Positions 9,262-19,721 of a stretch of 64,000 nt of DNA are shown here, piece by piece. Origin of the DNA: Endotrypanum monterogeii (Eukaryota > Euglenozoa > Kinetoplastea > Trypanosomatida > Trypanosomatidae); assembly GCA_000333855.2 (NCBI GenBank), contig CM007320.1:1913147-1977146 (forward strand), given 5' to 3'. Within the stretch, counting starts at the first letter, position 1, and each line of letters begins with the position of its first letter. Made by a program: the position numbers and the translations under genes. The notes beneath the pieces were generated by a model, which saw only the letters and a list, made by a program, of their open reading frames with translations, ran no database searches and was not told the DNA's origin.

Positions 9262-12200
9262 ATGTCGACAGCAACAACGTCATCCTCGAAGAAGTTGCAC
9301 GCCACTCCGACTGGGGATCGCAGCAGCGCTGCGGCCAAGACGGTTTCCCCCATCGCAACACGTTCTTTGTGGGATCGCAAGTTTTCGAACGGCGACACTT
9401 ATTATGGAGAGGCGCTTTATGTTAACGACACCAACCGCAAGCCCGTCAAGGATGGGAGGGGGCGTTACACATGGGCTTCCAGTGGGGCTTCGTATGATGG
9501 TGACTGGAAAGGCGGTCTGCCGCATGGCACGGGCGTGATGTGCGTGCCTGGGGCCGACGGCTACGAGTACACGGGGGAGTTCAAGGAGGGGAAGAGGAGT
9601 GGCAAAGGGCGATGCAAATTCACTAACGGTCGGGTCTACGAAGGCGAGTGGAGTGAGGATGAGATGAACGGCACGGGGACTTTGTGCGGTGCATCGAACT
9701 TGGACGATTTCACAGAGTATACCGGCAGCTTCCAAAGTGGTTTTCGCAGCGGGCAGCAAGGGAGATGCGTTTACGCTAACGGAGACGTCTACGACGGCTC
9801 CTGGGCGGCCGGGAAACGCCATGGATTCGGGGAGTGGCGGTTGCACAGATCGGGGACGGGTGCTGCTGCTGCAACTCGGCCTCTTCGTTACCGCGGGGCT
9901 TTCGATCACGACGTCCCTCAGGCTTGTGGCGCCGGTGAGGCAGAGCTCGAGTACGCAGATGGCGGCCTCTACACAGGGAGTACTGACGAGCAGATGCGGC
10001 GCCACGGTAAGGGAGTCCACCGTCTCTCCAGTGGAGATGTGTTCGAGGGTTTTTTCCTCCACGACCGGCGTGAGGGCCAGGGCGTTTTTCAGGGAAGAGA
10101 CGGCACTGTGTGCGAGGGGCTGTGGCGCCATGATGAGCTCAACGGAGATGTGCGTGTTACTTTTGCCGTCACTTCTTCGCTTGCCTCTGCGTCACTTTCC
10201 GCTGGAGCGCAGGAGGCTCCTCGCGCAACCACCTCGGCGTCCATTAGCAACCTGCTTCGATTGAACCAACCAGAGCACGCCGCTCACCCGATGAAGACGT
10301 ATCACGGCCCGTGCTCTGCAGGCATCTTCACTGGCAATCCGGCTCTCATTACGTACGTGGATGGGAGCACATACAACGGGGCCGTGCGCAATGGTGTTCC
10401 CCACGGTACGGGTCTCCTGCGCGAAAGGCCCCTTCCATACGGCACTAGCGCCAAGAGCGTCGACACGGACGGTGCTGTTCGCAAGCGCATTCCGGTCACG
10501 TGCGTACCGATCGACGTGTTGCTCATCCTCACCTGCTACGAAGGGACTTTTTCCAACGGCGAGGCTGACGGAAACGGCATTGGCGAGTGGCGCACCGAGT
10601 CCTCTCTTCAACAGGCCGCTTGGTTATCGACATCACCAAAAAAGGCACCAATTACATCTGACAACTTTCTTCAAGATCTGCAGACAGGCTTGCGCTGCTG
10701 GGCCCCTGCCATGTATGGATGCCTGAATGGAACATATACGGGTCAGTGGTCGCGTGGTCTCCCACATGGGCAGGGTACTTGGCAGTGGCTGGATGGGTCA
10801 CGTTACACTGGCGAGGTGGCACATTATGTTCCCAGTCGTAGCGGCACCTTGATCGCGTTCTCTATTCACTACAAGGGAGACATTCGAGAGGGACAGGCAG
10901 AGGGTTTCGGTGTATGGGAGGACAAGGCGCGATGTTTGAAGTACGAAGGACAATGGTTGTCTGGACAACCCCACGGATCAGGTCTAGCGACTCTGTTGGC
11001 TGGGGCCTTGTCACCACCGTTCCAGCGGTCGACAGCCGTGTCGACAAATCTCTCATGTGCATACGAGGGTCTGTGGGCGAAGGGAAAGCCATCCGGTCAA
11101 GGAAAGGAGTACACATCTGATGATCGGTGCCATGTTCTTTACGAGGGCGGCTACGTGGATGGCTATCGCGAAGGAGAAGGGGTGATTTTCTTTGGCAACG
11201 GGGACGAAATTGCCAGGGACTCAGTGCTTCAAGCATCCCCCATAACGTCGTCGCTGCCCTTTCTGAAATACAAGGGTGTCTTCCGTAGGGGTGTCCCAGG
11301 AGGCGGTCCTGGCTGTTTGACCCTTCGCAATAGGACCACTATTGAGGGCAGTTTTGATGCACAACTTCAGCCGCTAGCCGGAGAGGATATCGTCATTAAG
11401 TCTGGCAACGCGATGTGGACTTTCAAGGGTGTCTATGATGCTGAGAGTCACACAGGTCGTGGAGTCATAACCTTTGCGAACGGTGACGTGTATGATGGGG
11501 ATGTTGAAGACGCCGGCTGTGTAGAGGGACGGCAAGATCACCCCCTCTTCAATTTGCAGCGCCATGGCCGTGGCATCTATAAGTTTGTTGAAGGAAATCA
11601 GCTCTCCTGCACATGGAGGCACAATATTCTTCACGGCGCTGGCACGTACACATCATCGGATGGTGTGCGCACGGAGCGAAACTATGCAGATGGAGTTCTG
11701 GCTGATGATGCGGCAGCGGTCACTGGTAGTGTTCGCAGAGGCAGTGGTGCGCACGTGGAAGCGGAGACTGGTGTTCTCAAAGGCAACGTCTTCACCCCCG
11801 AGAACGAGTTTCCGAACACGCTTTCCGCAGAGGCGCTGAAGTCCCGTATGTCAGAGTCGCAGCCGGAAGTGCAGTCACAATCGAGAAAGCGGCAGCCCTT
11901 TTCGTTTGTGCGCAAAGGAGAGGCCCGACGGGCCTCTGCGGCATGCGAGGCACCAGCGGCTGCCGGTGACGCCCTTCCAGGGACATCCCCGGCGACTGCA
12001 GCGGAGCCGACTAGTCCCCGACGCGGGTCAAAGAATGCAAAACAGCCTTTGGCGACGCCAAATACTGCCGCAGGTCAGAGGCGTAGCAGTCGGAACCCCG
12101 TAGCTGGTTCTGCAGCACCAAGTAGGGGTGACTGCAATGCAGGTGGCAATGGCGGCGGCGCTCTCTCTCATGGAGTTCGCCACGGCTCCGTAACACGCAA

Positions 12201-12966
12201 CAGGAGTGCGTGCCCTCCGGGGTTGTCTTCGCAGCCTATCTCCAAGCAGAGCCCTAGACAACCCCAGCGGTCGGACCGAAATGCGCCTTACCCCTCTGCC
12301 CCTGAGCAATGCATCTCGGCTCACGGTATATCCCCCTTGGCACCCGTACAGTCAAGCGCTCGACTTTCTATCAAGCGCAATGCTAAGGACGGCAACAGTA
12401 GCTCCAGCGCTGCTGCCCAGACATCCTCCGCGTACTTGTCAAAGTTTGAGGCAGGCATCCGTCAGGTGGATGTTCTCACACGGGCCGAGTCACCGAGTTT
12501 TTCTATGGAATCTGGCTCCTTGACGCCGCCAACGAGAGGCTCGACACACCTTGTCACTGTGCCGGTGCGACTGGGTTCACGAGGCCGGCTTTCCTCTGCG
12601 CTTGCAGCAGGGAGAGCGCGGGAGCGGCAGCAGCGGGTGCTCAAGCCTCTCGAGGGCTCTCTAAAATCGTTGATGGATGCTGCAAGTGCGATACGCAACA
12701 CCCGCGAAGATGAGATTCATTTGCTCACTGAGGAGATGCGACAGCTAAACGAGCGCATCTGGCAACTGCGCTTTGCACTGCAGTCCAAGAATGAAGAGGG
12801 GCATACCAGCAGAGGCACTGGCAAGACGGCCTACCCGAAAGCGACACCGGCGCCGGAAGGCGGACGAAAGCGGTCATGTGCTTCGACAGAGACTCTCGCC
12901 ACTCTCGTACAGGAGCGACGTGTTATAATGGAAAAATTGCAGCACATCATGAATGAGCCGGATTAG
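9262..12966 (+). CDS. MORN-repeat protein
   Basis: The protein has 1234 residues. From about residue 35 to 820 there are roughly 20 MORN units of the form YxGxWxxGxxHGxG, for example YDGDWKGGLPHGTG, YTGEFKEGKRSGKG, YTGQWSRGLPHGQG and YEGQWLSGQPHGSG. Some are degenerate. MORN arrays form elongated beta scaffolds, and in kinetoplastids several localise to flagellar, flagellar-pocket or basal-body structures (general knowledge, not shown here). Residues 830-1130 are low-complexity, rich in Ser, Ala, Arg and Pro. A short coiled coil follows near 1150-1190 (EDEIHLLTEEMRQLNERIWQ), then a basic tail. The start is the ATG in ctATGtcg, the first in frame. The many repeats and coiled coil point to a structural or adaptor role. 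I cannot name the orthologue. Confidence 0.92.
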   Translation: MSTATTSSSKKLHATPTGDRSSAAAKTVSPIATRSLWDRKFSNGDTYYGEALYVNDTNRKPVKDGRGRYTWASSGASYDGDWKGGLPHGTGVMCVPGADGYEYTGEFKEGKRSGKGRCKFTNGRVYEGEWSEDEMNGTGTLCGASNLDDFTEYTGSFQSGFRSGQQGRCVYANGDVYDGSWAAGKRHGFGEWRLHRSGTGAAAATRPLRYRGAFDHDVPQACGAGEAELEYADGGLYTGSTDEQMRRHGKGVHRLSSGDVFEGFFLHDRREGQGVFQGRDGTVCEGLWRHDELNGDVRVTFAVTSSLASASLSAGAQEAPRATTSASISNLLRLNQPEHAAHPMKTYHGPCSAGIFTGNPALITYVDGSTYNGAVRNGVPHGTGLLRERPLPYGTSAKSVDTDGAVRKRIPVTCVPIDVLLILTCYEGTFSNGEADGNGIGEWRTESSLQQAAWLSTSPKKAPITSDNFLQDLQTGLRCWAPAMYGCLNGTYTGQWSRGLPHGQGTWQWLDGSRYTGEVAHYVPSRSGTLIAFSIHYKGDIREGQAEGFGVWEDKARCLKYEGQWLSGQPHGSGLATLLAGALSPPFQRSTAVSTNLSCAYEGLWAKGKPSGQGKEYTSDDRCHVLYEGGYVDGYREGEGVIFFGNGDEIARDSVLQASPITSSLPFLKYKGVFRRGVPGGGPGCLTLRNRTTIEGSFDAQLQPLAGEDIVIKSGNAMWTFKGVYDAESHTGRGVITFANGDVYDGDVEDAGCVEGRQDHPLFNLQRHGRGIYKFVEGNQLSCTWRHNILHGAGTYTSSDGVRTERNYADGVLADDAAAVTGSVRRGSGAHVEAETGVLKGNVFTPENEFPNTLSAEALKSRMSESQPEVQSQSRKRQPFSFVRKGEARRASAACEAPAAAGDALPGTSPATAAEPTSPRRGSKNAKQPLATPNTAAGQRRSSRNPVAGSAAPSRGDCNAGGNGGGALSHGVRHGSVTRNRSACPPGLSSQPISKQSPRQPQRSDRNAPYPSAPEQCISAHGISPLAPVQSSARLSIKRNAKDGNSSSSAAAQTSSAYLSKFEAGIRQVDVLTRAESPSFSMESGSLTPPTRGSTHLVTVPVRLGSRGRLSSALAAGRARERQQRVLKPLEGSLKSLMDAASAIRNTREDEIHLLTEEMRQLNERIWQLRFALQSKNEEGHTSRGTGKTAYPKATPAPEGGRKRSCASTETLATLVQERRVIMEKLQHIMNEPD

Positions 12967-13823
12967 TAGGGCACCATACAACCGTGCTGGTGTGTGCGGC
13001 CCTGCCTTGGTTGACTCACCTCTGTGCGCTTGTGTATGAAGGGTGAGGGTATGGGGAGACTCCCGGTATCACCGACACAGGATGATGCTCCATTCAAGAT
13101 ACAAACAGATGTAAAAAGAAGAAACAAGTCGATCATTTATCACTCAAGGTTAAACAATAAAATAGGATAGAATATATCAAGAGATGAGGTGCAAGCGTGA
13201 TTGCTATCCGACGAATTATACAGGTGGGTGGGTGATGTGCGACATTAAGGAGACTTTGCCTCGTTCATCTCTCGTTTTGTTTCATCCCCTGGTTGCTCCT
13301 TTAGTGCCGGTTTTGGCAACGGGGGCGCGGCTCTCCTGGCTGCACTCCTCAGATCACCTCGCAGGTTCCCTGTCTTCAGGATCCTCCATTGAGTTCCTCA
13401 TCTGCTCCTTCCTCCCCTCCCCCCTTTGATCCGGGTTGTTTTGTTTCCCACCCCTGGTGTGTGTATGTGTGTGTGTGTATGTGTTTATATGTGTCAACTG
13501 CTTTTTCTGCCATCGCTACCTGCCTCGATGGGCGATTTCACCGGCGGCAGGTGATCTCTCCTTCCCCTTTTTTGATCTCCTCCCTTCACTTCTCACCAGA
13601 AAGAAAGCGAGAGGGTAAAGCGTCACCCCATATCGTGGAAGTAAGTCATGAGCGAGCAGCTGATCTCCTGCGCATAAACTCCCTTTAGTCAAGGACATAC
13701 CATCACCTACCCACACACACGAAGACACAGATAGACACAGATAGACACCGACAGACGCGCAATTGCATGGATGGGCTTTTTGTCAGTGCACATGTTTTGT
13801 TGCCGACCGTCTTGCTGCCCTCT

Positions 13824-13859
<36 letters not shown>

Positions 13860-14362
13860 CCAACACATACGCTGTGTATTTATGTGCGCAGGTGTGTACT
13901 CCTGAAGGAGCAAAAACCCCCCTTCCCCCCCCCCCCCCTCGTCAAGGGTTTATCAACTTACGTGCATACCTACGCAAGTTCTCAACACCTAGGAAGTATT
14001 ATATATTTCACATGGGTGCGGGGAGCATATACATGAAGACAAACTGTGAAAGAGTCTTTCTCTCGTGGTTCACACCCCCTCTCTCTGCTTCTCCTCTTAC
14101 TTTCTACCGTGCCTGGAGGCTTTATTTCTACCCCTCCTCTTTTTATCCATCTAAACATAAGAGCAGTTTTCTCGCTCGCTTTTCTTCTCTTCCTTTCCTC
14201 CCCATTCCCCACACTCTCGTTGCTTTGTATAACGTACTGCTTCATTGTTCACGGGCAAGATACGTGGGCTTCTACTCTTGGTCCTGGGGGAGGGGAAAAT
14301 AAGACAACAAAATAAAGAAAAGGTCCATAGGCACGCAAGACACCGAATACGACAATTTTGAA
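12967..14362. other. Intergenic region, no gene seen
   Basis: About 1.4 kb with GT-rich stretches near 13459-13490, an (AT)n microsatellite at 13828-13857, a C homopolymer near 13926-13939 and pyrimidine tracts. No convincing gene. Confidence 0.55.
13828..13857. repeat. (AT)n microsatellite
   Basis: Fifteen AT units in the spacer between the MORN and thioesterase genes. Confidence 0.9.
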
Positions 14363-14404
14363 TCCCCCCCTCTTCCCTATCTTCTCATCTTCCCACACCC
14401 GCAG
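14363..14404 (+). promoter_or_regulatory. Likely spliced-leader acceptor of the thioesterase gene
   Basis: A C/T-only tract is followed by cccgcag with AG at 14403-14404, 46 bases before the ATG. It is one of the clearest acceptors in the window. Confidence 0.65.
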
Positions 14405-14449
14405 AGTCGTTCAAGTCCCTGTATCGACAAGAAAAAGTTGGCGGGGGAA

Positions 14450-15646
14450 ATGCTACGTCGTGCCGCCTTCCAGGCGGCGGCTTCCCGCTTCTCCCACCCT
14501 ACAGCACCCAGCAGTCTCGCATCGCCGTTGGTAGCACTTAGCGAGAAGCGTCGCACCAGTGTTGTCATTGGCAATCCCAAACAGGGCATGATAGCACCCA
14601 TTCACGTCAAGTGGACCGATATCGTCGGCTCAGACTCCACGTCAGGGGCACGCCTGGCTGCTGGGCGCGTATTGGCTATGCTCGACATGTGCGCTGCTCG
14701 CGCCTCCGAAAAAGCCATTCGCCACCAGAGCTCTCTTCCTGGTGAGCGGTACTTGACTTGCACCGTTGGGGTGACGAACACGATTTTCTCATCACCGATC
14801 CTGCATGGCGATGCAGTTCGCCTGGATGGCCGTCTGGTGCACTGTGGCTCCAGCTCCATGGGTATATATATCCGGTTTTACCGGCAGTCTCCGTCGACCC
14901 GCAACGAGACGTCTGCTGGAGAGTCGTTTTTCACCATGGTGGCCATTACACCCGATTTGAAGGCTGCCAAAGTAGTCCCGGCGATTGAGCTCACAGATTC
15001 TTTTGACATTGATTTACATCACCGCTACCTCCGGATTCGCGAGTTTGAGAGGGAGAATGAAAAGAACCGGGCCAAGCGCTTGGAGCGCCTCATCACCACC
15101 GAGGAGGCGCAATGCCCCATTAACGAGGGTAAGCCCATCCACGCCCCCATCAGTTCCTCTAGGGTGGAGGCAAACCGTATCTTTTTCACGTCGCACATGA
15201 ACAACAACAACACCGTGTTCGGTGGAGAGCTGATGTCCTGGATGGAGCAGCATGCCGTGCATTGTGGCCGCATGTTCACCGGCAACCGCCATGTTTTTAC
15301 GATTGGCATGCACAGCGTCTCCTTTCCTCAACCGGTCTTCGCGACAGATTGGGTAACGCTTGAGGCCACCGTTATTTACGTGCGCAACACCACGATGGAG
15401 GTGGATGTGGTGCTGAAGGCGGAGCGTAAAGACAAAACTGTGGTGACAAATCGTGCGGCGTTTGTTTTGATCAACAACGATGACATAGGGCAGAAACGAG
15501 CTATCCCAGTCGGTCTTGAGTTGAAGGGCGCAACGCAGGAGGAGCTTCAGCACTTCATGGATGCGAGGACTCGTTATCAGTGTAGCGTTGCTACTCGTGA
15601 CGCTTTCTATCGTTGCAACTCTCGCACAGGCACGACAAAACTGTGA
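14450..15646 (+). CDS. Acyl-CoA thioesterase with two hotdog domains (ACOT9-like)
   Basis: The protein has 398 residues from the first in-frame ATG. The N-terminus (MLRRAAFQAAASRFSH) is Arg/Ala-rich without acidic residues, as in a mitochondrial presequence. Residues about 45-190 form a first hotdog region, including VKWTDIVGSDSTSG and LDMCAARASEKA. Residues about 240-375 form the second, with HMNNNNTVFGGELMSWMEQHA, the Asn/Gly/Glu-rich active-site helix typical of 4HBT acyl-CoA thioesterases. This domain order and length match the ACOT9/ACOT10 type, which hydrolyses acyl-CoA to fatty acid and CoA in mitochondria. Activity and substrate length are inferred from the family. The 4-kb 3' flank carries repeat A. 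Confidence 0.85.
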   Translation: MLRRAAFQAAASRFSHPTAPSSLASPLVALSEKRRTSVVIGNPKQGMIAPIHVKWTDIVGSDSTSGARLAAGRVLAMLDMCAARASEKAIRHQSSLPGERYLTCTVGVTNTIFSSPILHGDAVRLDGRLVHCGSSSMGIYIRFYRQSPSTRNETSAGESFFTMVAITPDLKAAKVVPAIELTDSFDIDLHHRYLRIREFERENEKNRAKRLERLITTEEAQCPINEGKPIHAPISSSRVEANRIFFTSHMNNNNTVFGGELMSWMEQHAVHCGRMFTGNRHVFTIGMHSVSFPQPVFATDWVTLEATVIYVRNTTMEVDVVLKAERKDKTVVTNRAAFVLINNDDIGQKRAIPVGLELKGATQEELQHFMDARTRYQCSVATRDAFYRCNSRTGTTKL

Positions 15647-16018
15647 ATCAGAGAGGAGGACATGGTGAGAGGGGATTGAGAAGCGTCTGCAAATTGTCTT
15701 GGAGACATTACTCAAAAGTGGTAGCCGCTGCTCACCCTAGTTTGCATGCCCGATCATGTATCTTTGCTGGTGAACTGATACAATGGTGGGCTTACAGTTC
15801 ATGCTGCCGTGTACCTTTTGAAATCGCGCACAACTACCCGCTGGCAGGGATATAGGTCATGACTCTGGAACACAAGCTATTGGAGGAAACACCACTGTTT
15901 TTCATCTCTGCACTTCTCTTTCGAGAATACAGGTGTTTTCGATACAACAAAGCATTGACTCTTCTCCTCCCGTTTTCGCCCCACTTTCGTATTACTGTGA
16001 TAATATGGTCTTTTGTGC

Positions 16019-16049
<31 letters not shown>

Positions 16050-16670
16050 AAGGGAGGAGGGGGGCTCTATTCTTTCTTTCCGTTTTATGTATTGGGCATG
16101 CGTTGCGGTTCCGAGGACGTATGCGTAGTTCTGTTCATCTTACTTGTTTTTTCTCCTTTCGCACTCCTCCCATCTTGAAGATTAATTTTGTTTTTTCTCA
16201 GGACTTTTGTCGCGGAGTTTTAATGTTACTTTTTCGCTGATTGTCAATTGTTCTTTTTGTTACGTTTCACTTACTTGGGTATGTACCATCGGTACAACTC
16301 CCTCTCCCCCTCCCTCTCCCTCTCCCTCTGTTACTCAAAGATCCTTCGGCGTGTCGATGTGCGTGTGTAAATATAGGTGTGTGTGTCTGTGTGTGTGTGT
16401 ACGTGTCTGTTATTGTTGTGGCCATCATTTATCTTGCCTTTTCCCTTTTCCTCCTTTGCCCCGCTGATTTGACATCGTACTTCTCTTTTTGTTTCAAAAA
16501 CCTTGATTATGGCCGCCGTGCTAGTTGCCGAAAAAAAAAAAACTCAAAAAGAATAGCGGGATTTAGTTCATCGGAGATTGCACGAACGCATTTTGCTTTC
16601 GCTTCGCACAATCCTTTGCTCTTCGCTTCGAGTTGTGAATATGAAGGTTATAGGTAATGACAAAATTCCC
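15647..16670. other. 3' flank of the thioesterase gene
   Basis: Non-coding, with a (GT)n run at 16022-16049 and a CT-rich run at 16298-16329. It probably forms the proximal 3' UTR and leads directly into repeat A. Confidence 0.5.
16022..16049. repeat. (TG)n microsatellite
   Basis: Fourteen TG units in the thioesterase 3' flank. Confidence 0.9.
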
Positions 16671-17488
16671 ACGCCGCTCTGCCGACGTGCCCGTGAAAGT
16701 GGTCGGCGTTCTCTGCTTCCAGCTGAGGTACTCCCAGCGTAGCGCTGTCGCTGGGCGAGCAGCAGCGCCGCTGTTGAATACGATATTCTCCAAGGGCCTA
16801 GCGGGCCACCTGAAGGCTGGGGCACACCTCATTTAACACGAATAGTATGCACACCGCGATGTAGTGATTTTCACAGGGCTAACGCTACGTGGCGTCGACC
16901 CGCGCGTGCTTGGCGCGCCATTCTCCACGACTTCTTCCGCATGAAGCACCGGCGCCTTCGTTTGAAGGCCGCTCGAGCCTGCGGAAGCGCGACAGCCCCC
17001 ACCCCCTCTTCGCATGGATGCGCGTGGACTCTCCACATCATGTGACCTGCAGCGGCTGCGGGCGTCTGGGGTCGAGGCACGGGTGCCGTGACGGAGTGGG
17101 AAAGAGGAGTGCCGACGAGGGCCCTGGCGTGACGCCGGCTGAATGTCTGCTTGGACTCATTTGGCATGCGAGCGGGTCTCTCCTCCCCCTTTGTCGCTCT
17201 CCCTTCCCCGCCGGTGCCGCCTGTACGGCCGCTCTCACTCTGAGCCGCCCTCGCGTGGGACGATGGGGACGGCCCGCCTGGGTGCAAGTGTGTGTATTCT
17301 CGCGCGTGTCGGCCATGTGCTCTGCAGGACGCACTCGAGCAGGGCTCAGACGGTCCCACTAGCCGCGCTACCCAGCCCAAGGTTAGAGACGTCTTGTGCC
17401 CTCGAGGACCCTGGGGACGCCTTTGACGGTGCAGTGGCAAAGGAGGAGGCTGCATCGACTTGTGGGCTGGTAGACCGATTTACGTGCT
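16671..17488. repeat. Dispersed intergenic repeat, copy A (SIDER-like, full form)
   Basis: GC-rich block of about 818 bp. Bases 16671-17467 match copy C (25743-26540) with only about ten differences by eye. Bases 16909-17488 match copy B (21285-21866). The left 238 bp (16671-16908) is shared only with C. The last 20 or so bases (gctggta, then gaccgattta) are shared only with B. Both strands have long open frames of about 150-195 residues, but none resembles a known protein and the frames follow from GC-rich composition. Size, intergenic location and position in a 3' flank resemble SIDER retroposons, but no terminal poly(A) or clear target-site duplication is visible. Orientation is undetermined. 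Confidence 0.85.
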
Positions 17489-18186
17489 CAATCATAAGCG
17501 TTTTCGTGAAGAAAATGTGCATTCTTATTCGCTTGCCATGTCCCTGGAGCAGTTTGTTTCTCTGTCTGACTGAAACGAGTGTCTTAGGGGGGACAATAGG
17601 CAGCTGCTCGCGATTGGGAGGCGACAGCGGTGGGTACTGGGACTATACGGTTGTCCGCAGACACGGTTTATTTTCCTATTTCCAACTCATGTGTGGTGAT
17701 GCATACTGCACGTGTTTTAAAGAGAGAGGTTATGATTGCCTAAGATCGCCGGGGATCTCAGAGTCTGGACGCGTGTGGCGCTGCTGTTGAGCGGTTGGTG
17801 CGAGGGGGGGGGGAGGGTCTCGTCTAGCGGTGTGCTGAGAGAGTCTTTCGCAACGTTCTTGTGTCGTTACTCAAGCAGGTCTGAGTCTATTGCAGCTAGG
17901 GTATTCGGTGCACATGTGGTGCGCTATACGCGACGTCCGTGATTGTAGGTGTGGTGTTGAGACGACCCACGCGGCCGCATGAGATGAGGACGGAATGAGA
18001 CATCGACTGTTCCGTATTGGTTATTCATCCAACGGATGAGAGTTACTTCGGTTGGTCATGCGGTTGATTTGTGGGGAAGAGGGCGAGGTGCGGAGACTGA
18101 GGGGTTCGGGTAACGTGTTTGTGCAGACATGCAGATGCGCTGATGGGCGGAGACGTTTTGAATATATACACACATATACACACACT

Positions 18187-18208
18187 TATATATATATATA
18201 TATATATT
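18187..18208. repeat. (TA)n microsatellite
   Basis: About eleven TA units preceded by CA repeats at 18168-18185. Confidence 0.85.
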
Positions 18209-19373
18209 ATGTTGTTGTCGCTCTCTTGGGGTTTCTGGAAATAGGTTACTACATATATCTTAATGTAGGTGGTTTGTCGCTTCCGTCGCAGCGTTTTCCA
18301 CTCATGCACTCACAACTGCAAACATATTTTTTCCCCCTTTCCCCCCTCTCCTAAGCGATCCATCCTGCTCCCTTACGATCTTTCCATTAAAGGATTGGTG
18401 GCGGTTCCAGGGTACCAGGGAGATACTGCACTCTTCTCCCCCTGCGAGGAGACCATCTGTGCTAACAGTGAAGCAAGAAGTGTTTTCCAAAGCAACTGGA
18501 GACAGCTAGAGTCCAATGACCATCAGCAACGTTATTTGTCTGGGTGTGCGCATCCCTTGTAGTCAGAGGGGGGGGGGGCGGGGTCTCCGCGTGGTCGGCT
18601 GGCGAAGAGAGATCAGGGGGAGATAGGTTTTTAATATATTTCCCCGTCAGCATATATTTTCCACTCGCTCCTCTCTTCTCCACCCGTCACTCGTGACTGA
18701 GTTTCTCAGCGAGCATGCGTCTCGTCCCTATCTCCCTGCTCTTCATTTTCATTTGTTGTGACGCGGTTAGCTCAACTGCTCTTTTTTTTTGGTATCTAAG
18801 CAACACATCGACGACATGCGCATCGTTTGCGTTTCCCATTTCCCCGATTTCTCCCCCTCGCCTCATCAAATGCGCAATTATTTTTTTATGTTCATCCTGG
18901 CGGCAACCGCGTACTCTATGCTGTGTGGCTTGCTGTCCTCCCCAATACACACCCACATGAGAGCATTCATCCCGACGCTGTGGACGACATGGATCGTGCT
19001 CACTAATGTCTCATAACGGATGCTGCATCCCTTTTTTCTTGGGGAGGGGATGATCACAAAGAGGGCGGAACATAAGGGTACGCGCGTGTGCAGATGAGGA
19101 GGAGGAGTGGTTCCGCCCCTTCCATTTGACACAGGGGGGGGGGAGGTGGTCAAAGGGATTTATGGATTTTTTCCCCTTTTCACCAACATGGATCTATCAA
19201 CATAGTGTATCTACTCTTCTGCTTGTTGAATAAGGTGTCGCCCTCCTGCATCACACTCGTTCTGCTTTCCTATTTTTCGCTTGTGTTTGCATGTGCAAAC
19301 GTTCGAGTACGCTTTTCCGTCTTCATTCCTTCCGCGCATGTTTGTCCAGACATACACACCAGCGAGCTCTGCA

Positions 19374-19376
<3 letters not shown>

Positions 19377-19407
<31 letters not shown>
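19377..19407. repeat. (AT)n microsatellite
   Basis: About fifteen AT units, roughly 0.3 kb upstream of the 269-residue gene. Confidence 0.9.
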
Positions 19408-19414
<7 letters not shown>

Positions 19415-19623
19415 ATTTTTCTTTCACCACTCCATTTGTCAGCATACAGCGACATAGGTTTTTTTCCCACCTAATTCGTGCTCATCGCTGCCGCTTTACA
19501 TTCTGAGGCAGGTTGCTGTTGCAAACGAATCCCTCTTGCTTCGTCCCTGCATCTTGTACGTGTTTGTATTGTTATAGTCGTGTCTGTGTTTGTCCGTGAG
19601 CGTGCATACGCATTTTGCCGCAC

Positions 19624-19673
19624 ACTTTTTTTTTTTCATTTTCTGCGCGTGTCTGTGCGCTGCGCGTCGGCAG
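19624..19673 (+). promoter_or_regulatory. Likely spliced-leader acceptor of the 269-residue gene
   Basis: A long T tract from 19625 is followed by cggcag with AG at 19672-19673, 49 bases before the ATG. A second T tract and AG lie nearer the ATG (about 19707). Confidence 0.5.
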
Positions 19674-19721
19674 CATTTTTTTAATTTGCTCCCTTTCCTT
19701 TGAAAAGGTTTTTCTTGAGTG

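Larger units (their letters stand above)
17489..19623. other. Long intergenic region, no gene seen
   Basis: About 2.1 kb between repeat A and the next gene, with (TA)n runs at 18187-18208 and 19377-19407, G homopolymers near 17807 and 18570, and pyrimidine tracts. Codon-like composition is absent. A degenerate gene cannot be excluded but is not supported. Confidence 0.5.

Noticed and set aside
9280..10131. Minus-strand frame of 283 residues inside the MORN gene
   Set aside because: It is entirely within a strongly supported plus-strand gene, and the repeated peptide pattern is the complement of MORN repeats.
15014..15715. Minus-strand frame of 233 residues over the thioesterase
   Set aside because: It overlaps the conserved hotdog domain and has no domain of its own.
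16871..17455. Long open frames on both strands of repeats A, B and C (about 150-230 residues)
   Set aside because: They arise from GC-rich, stop-poor sequence. They are open in several frames at once, resemble no protein family, and their ends vary between copies.
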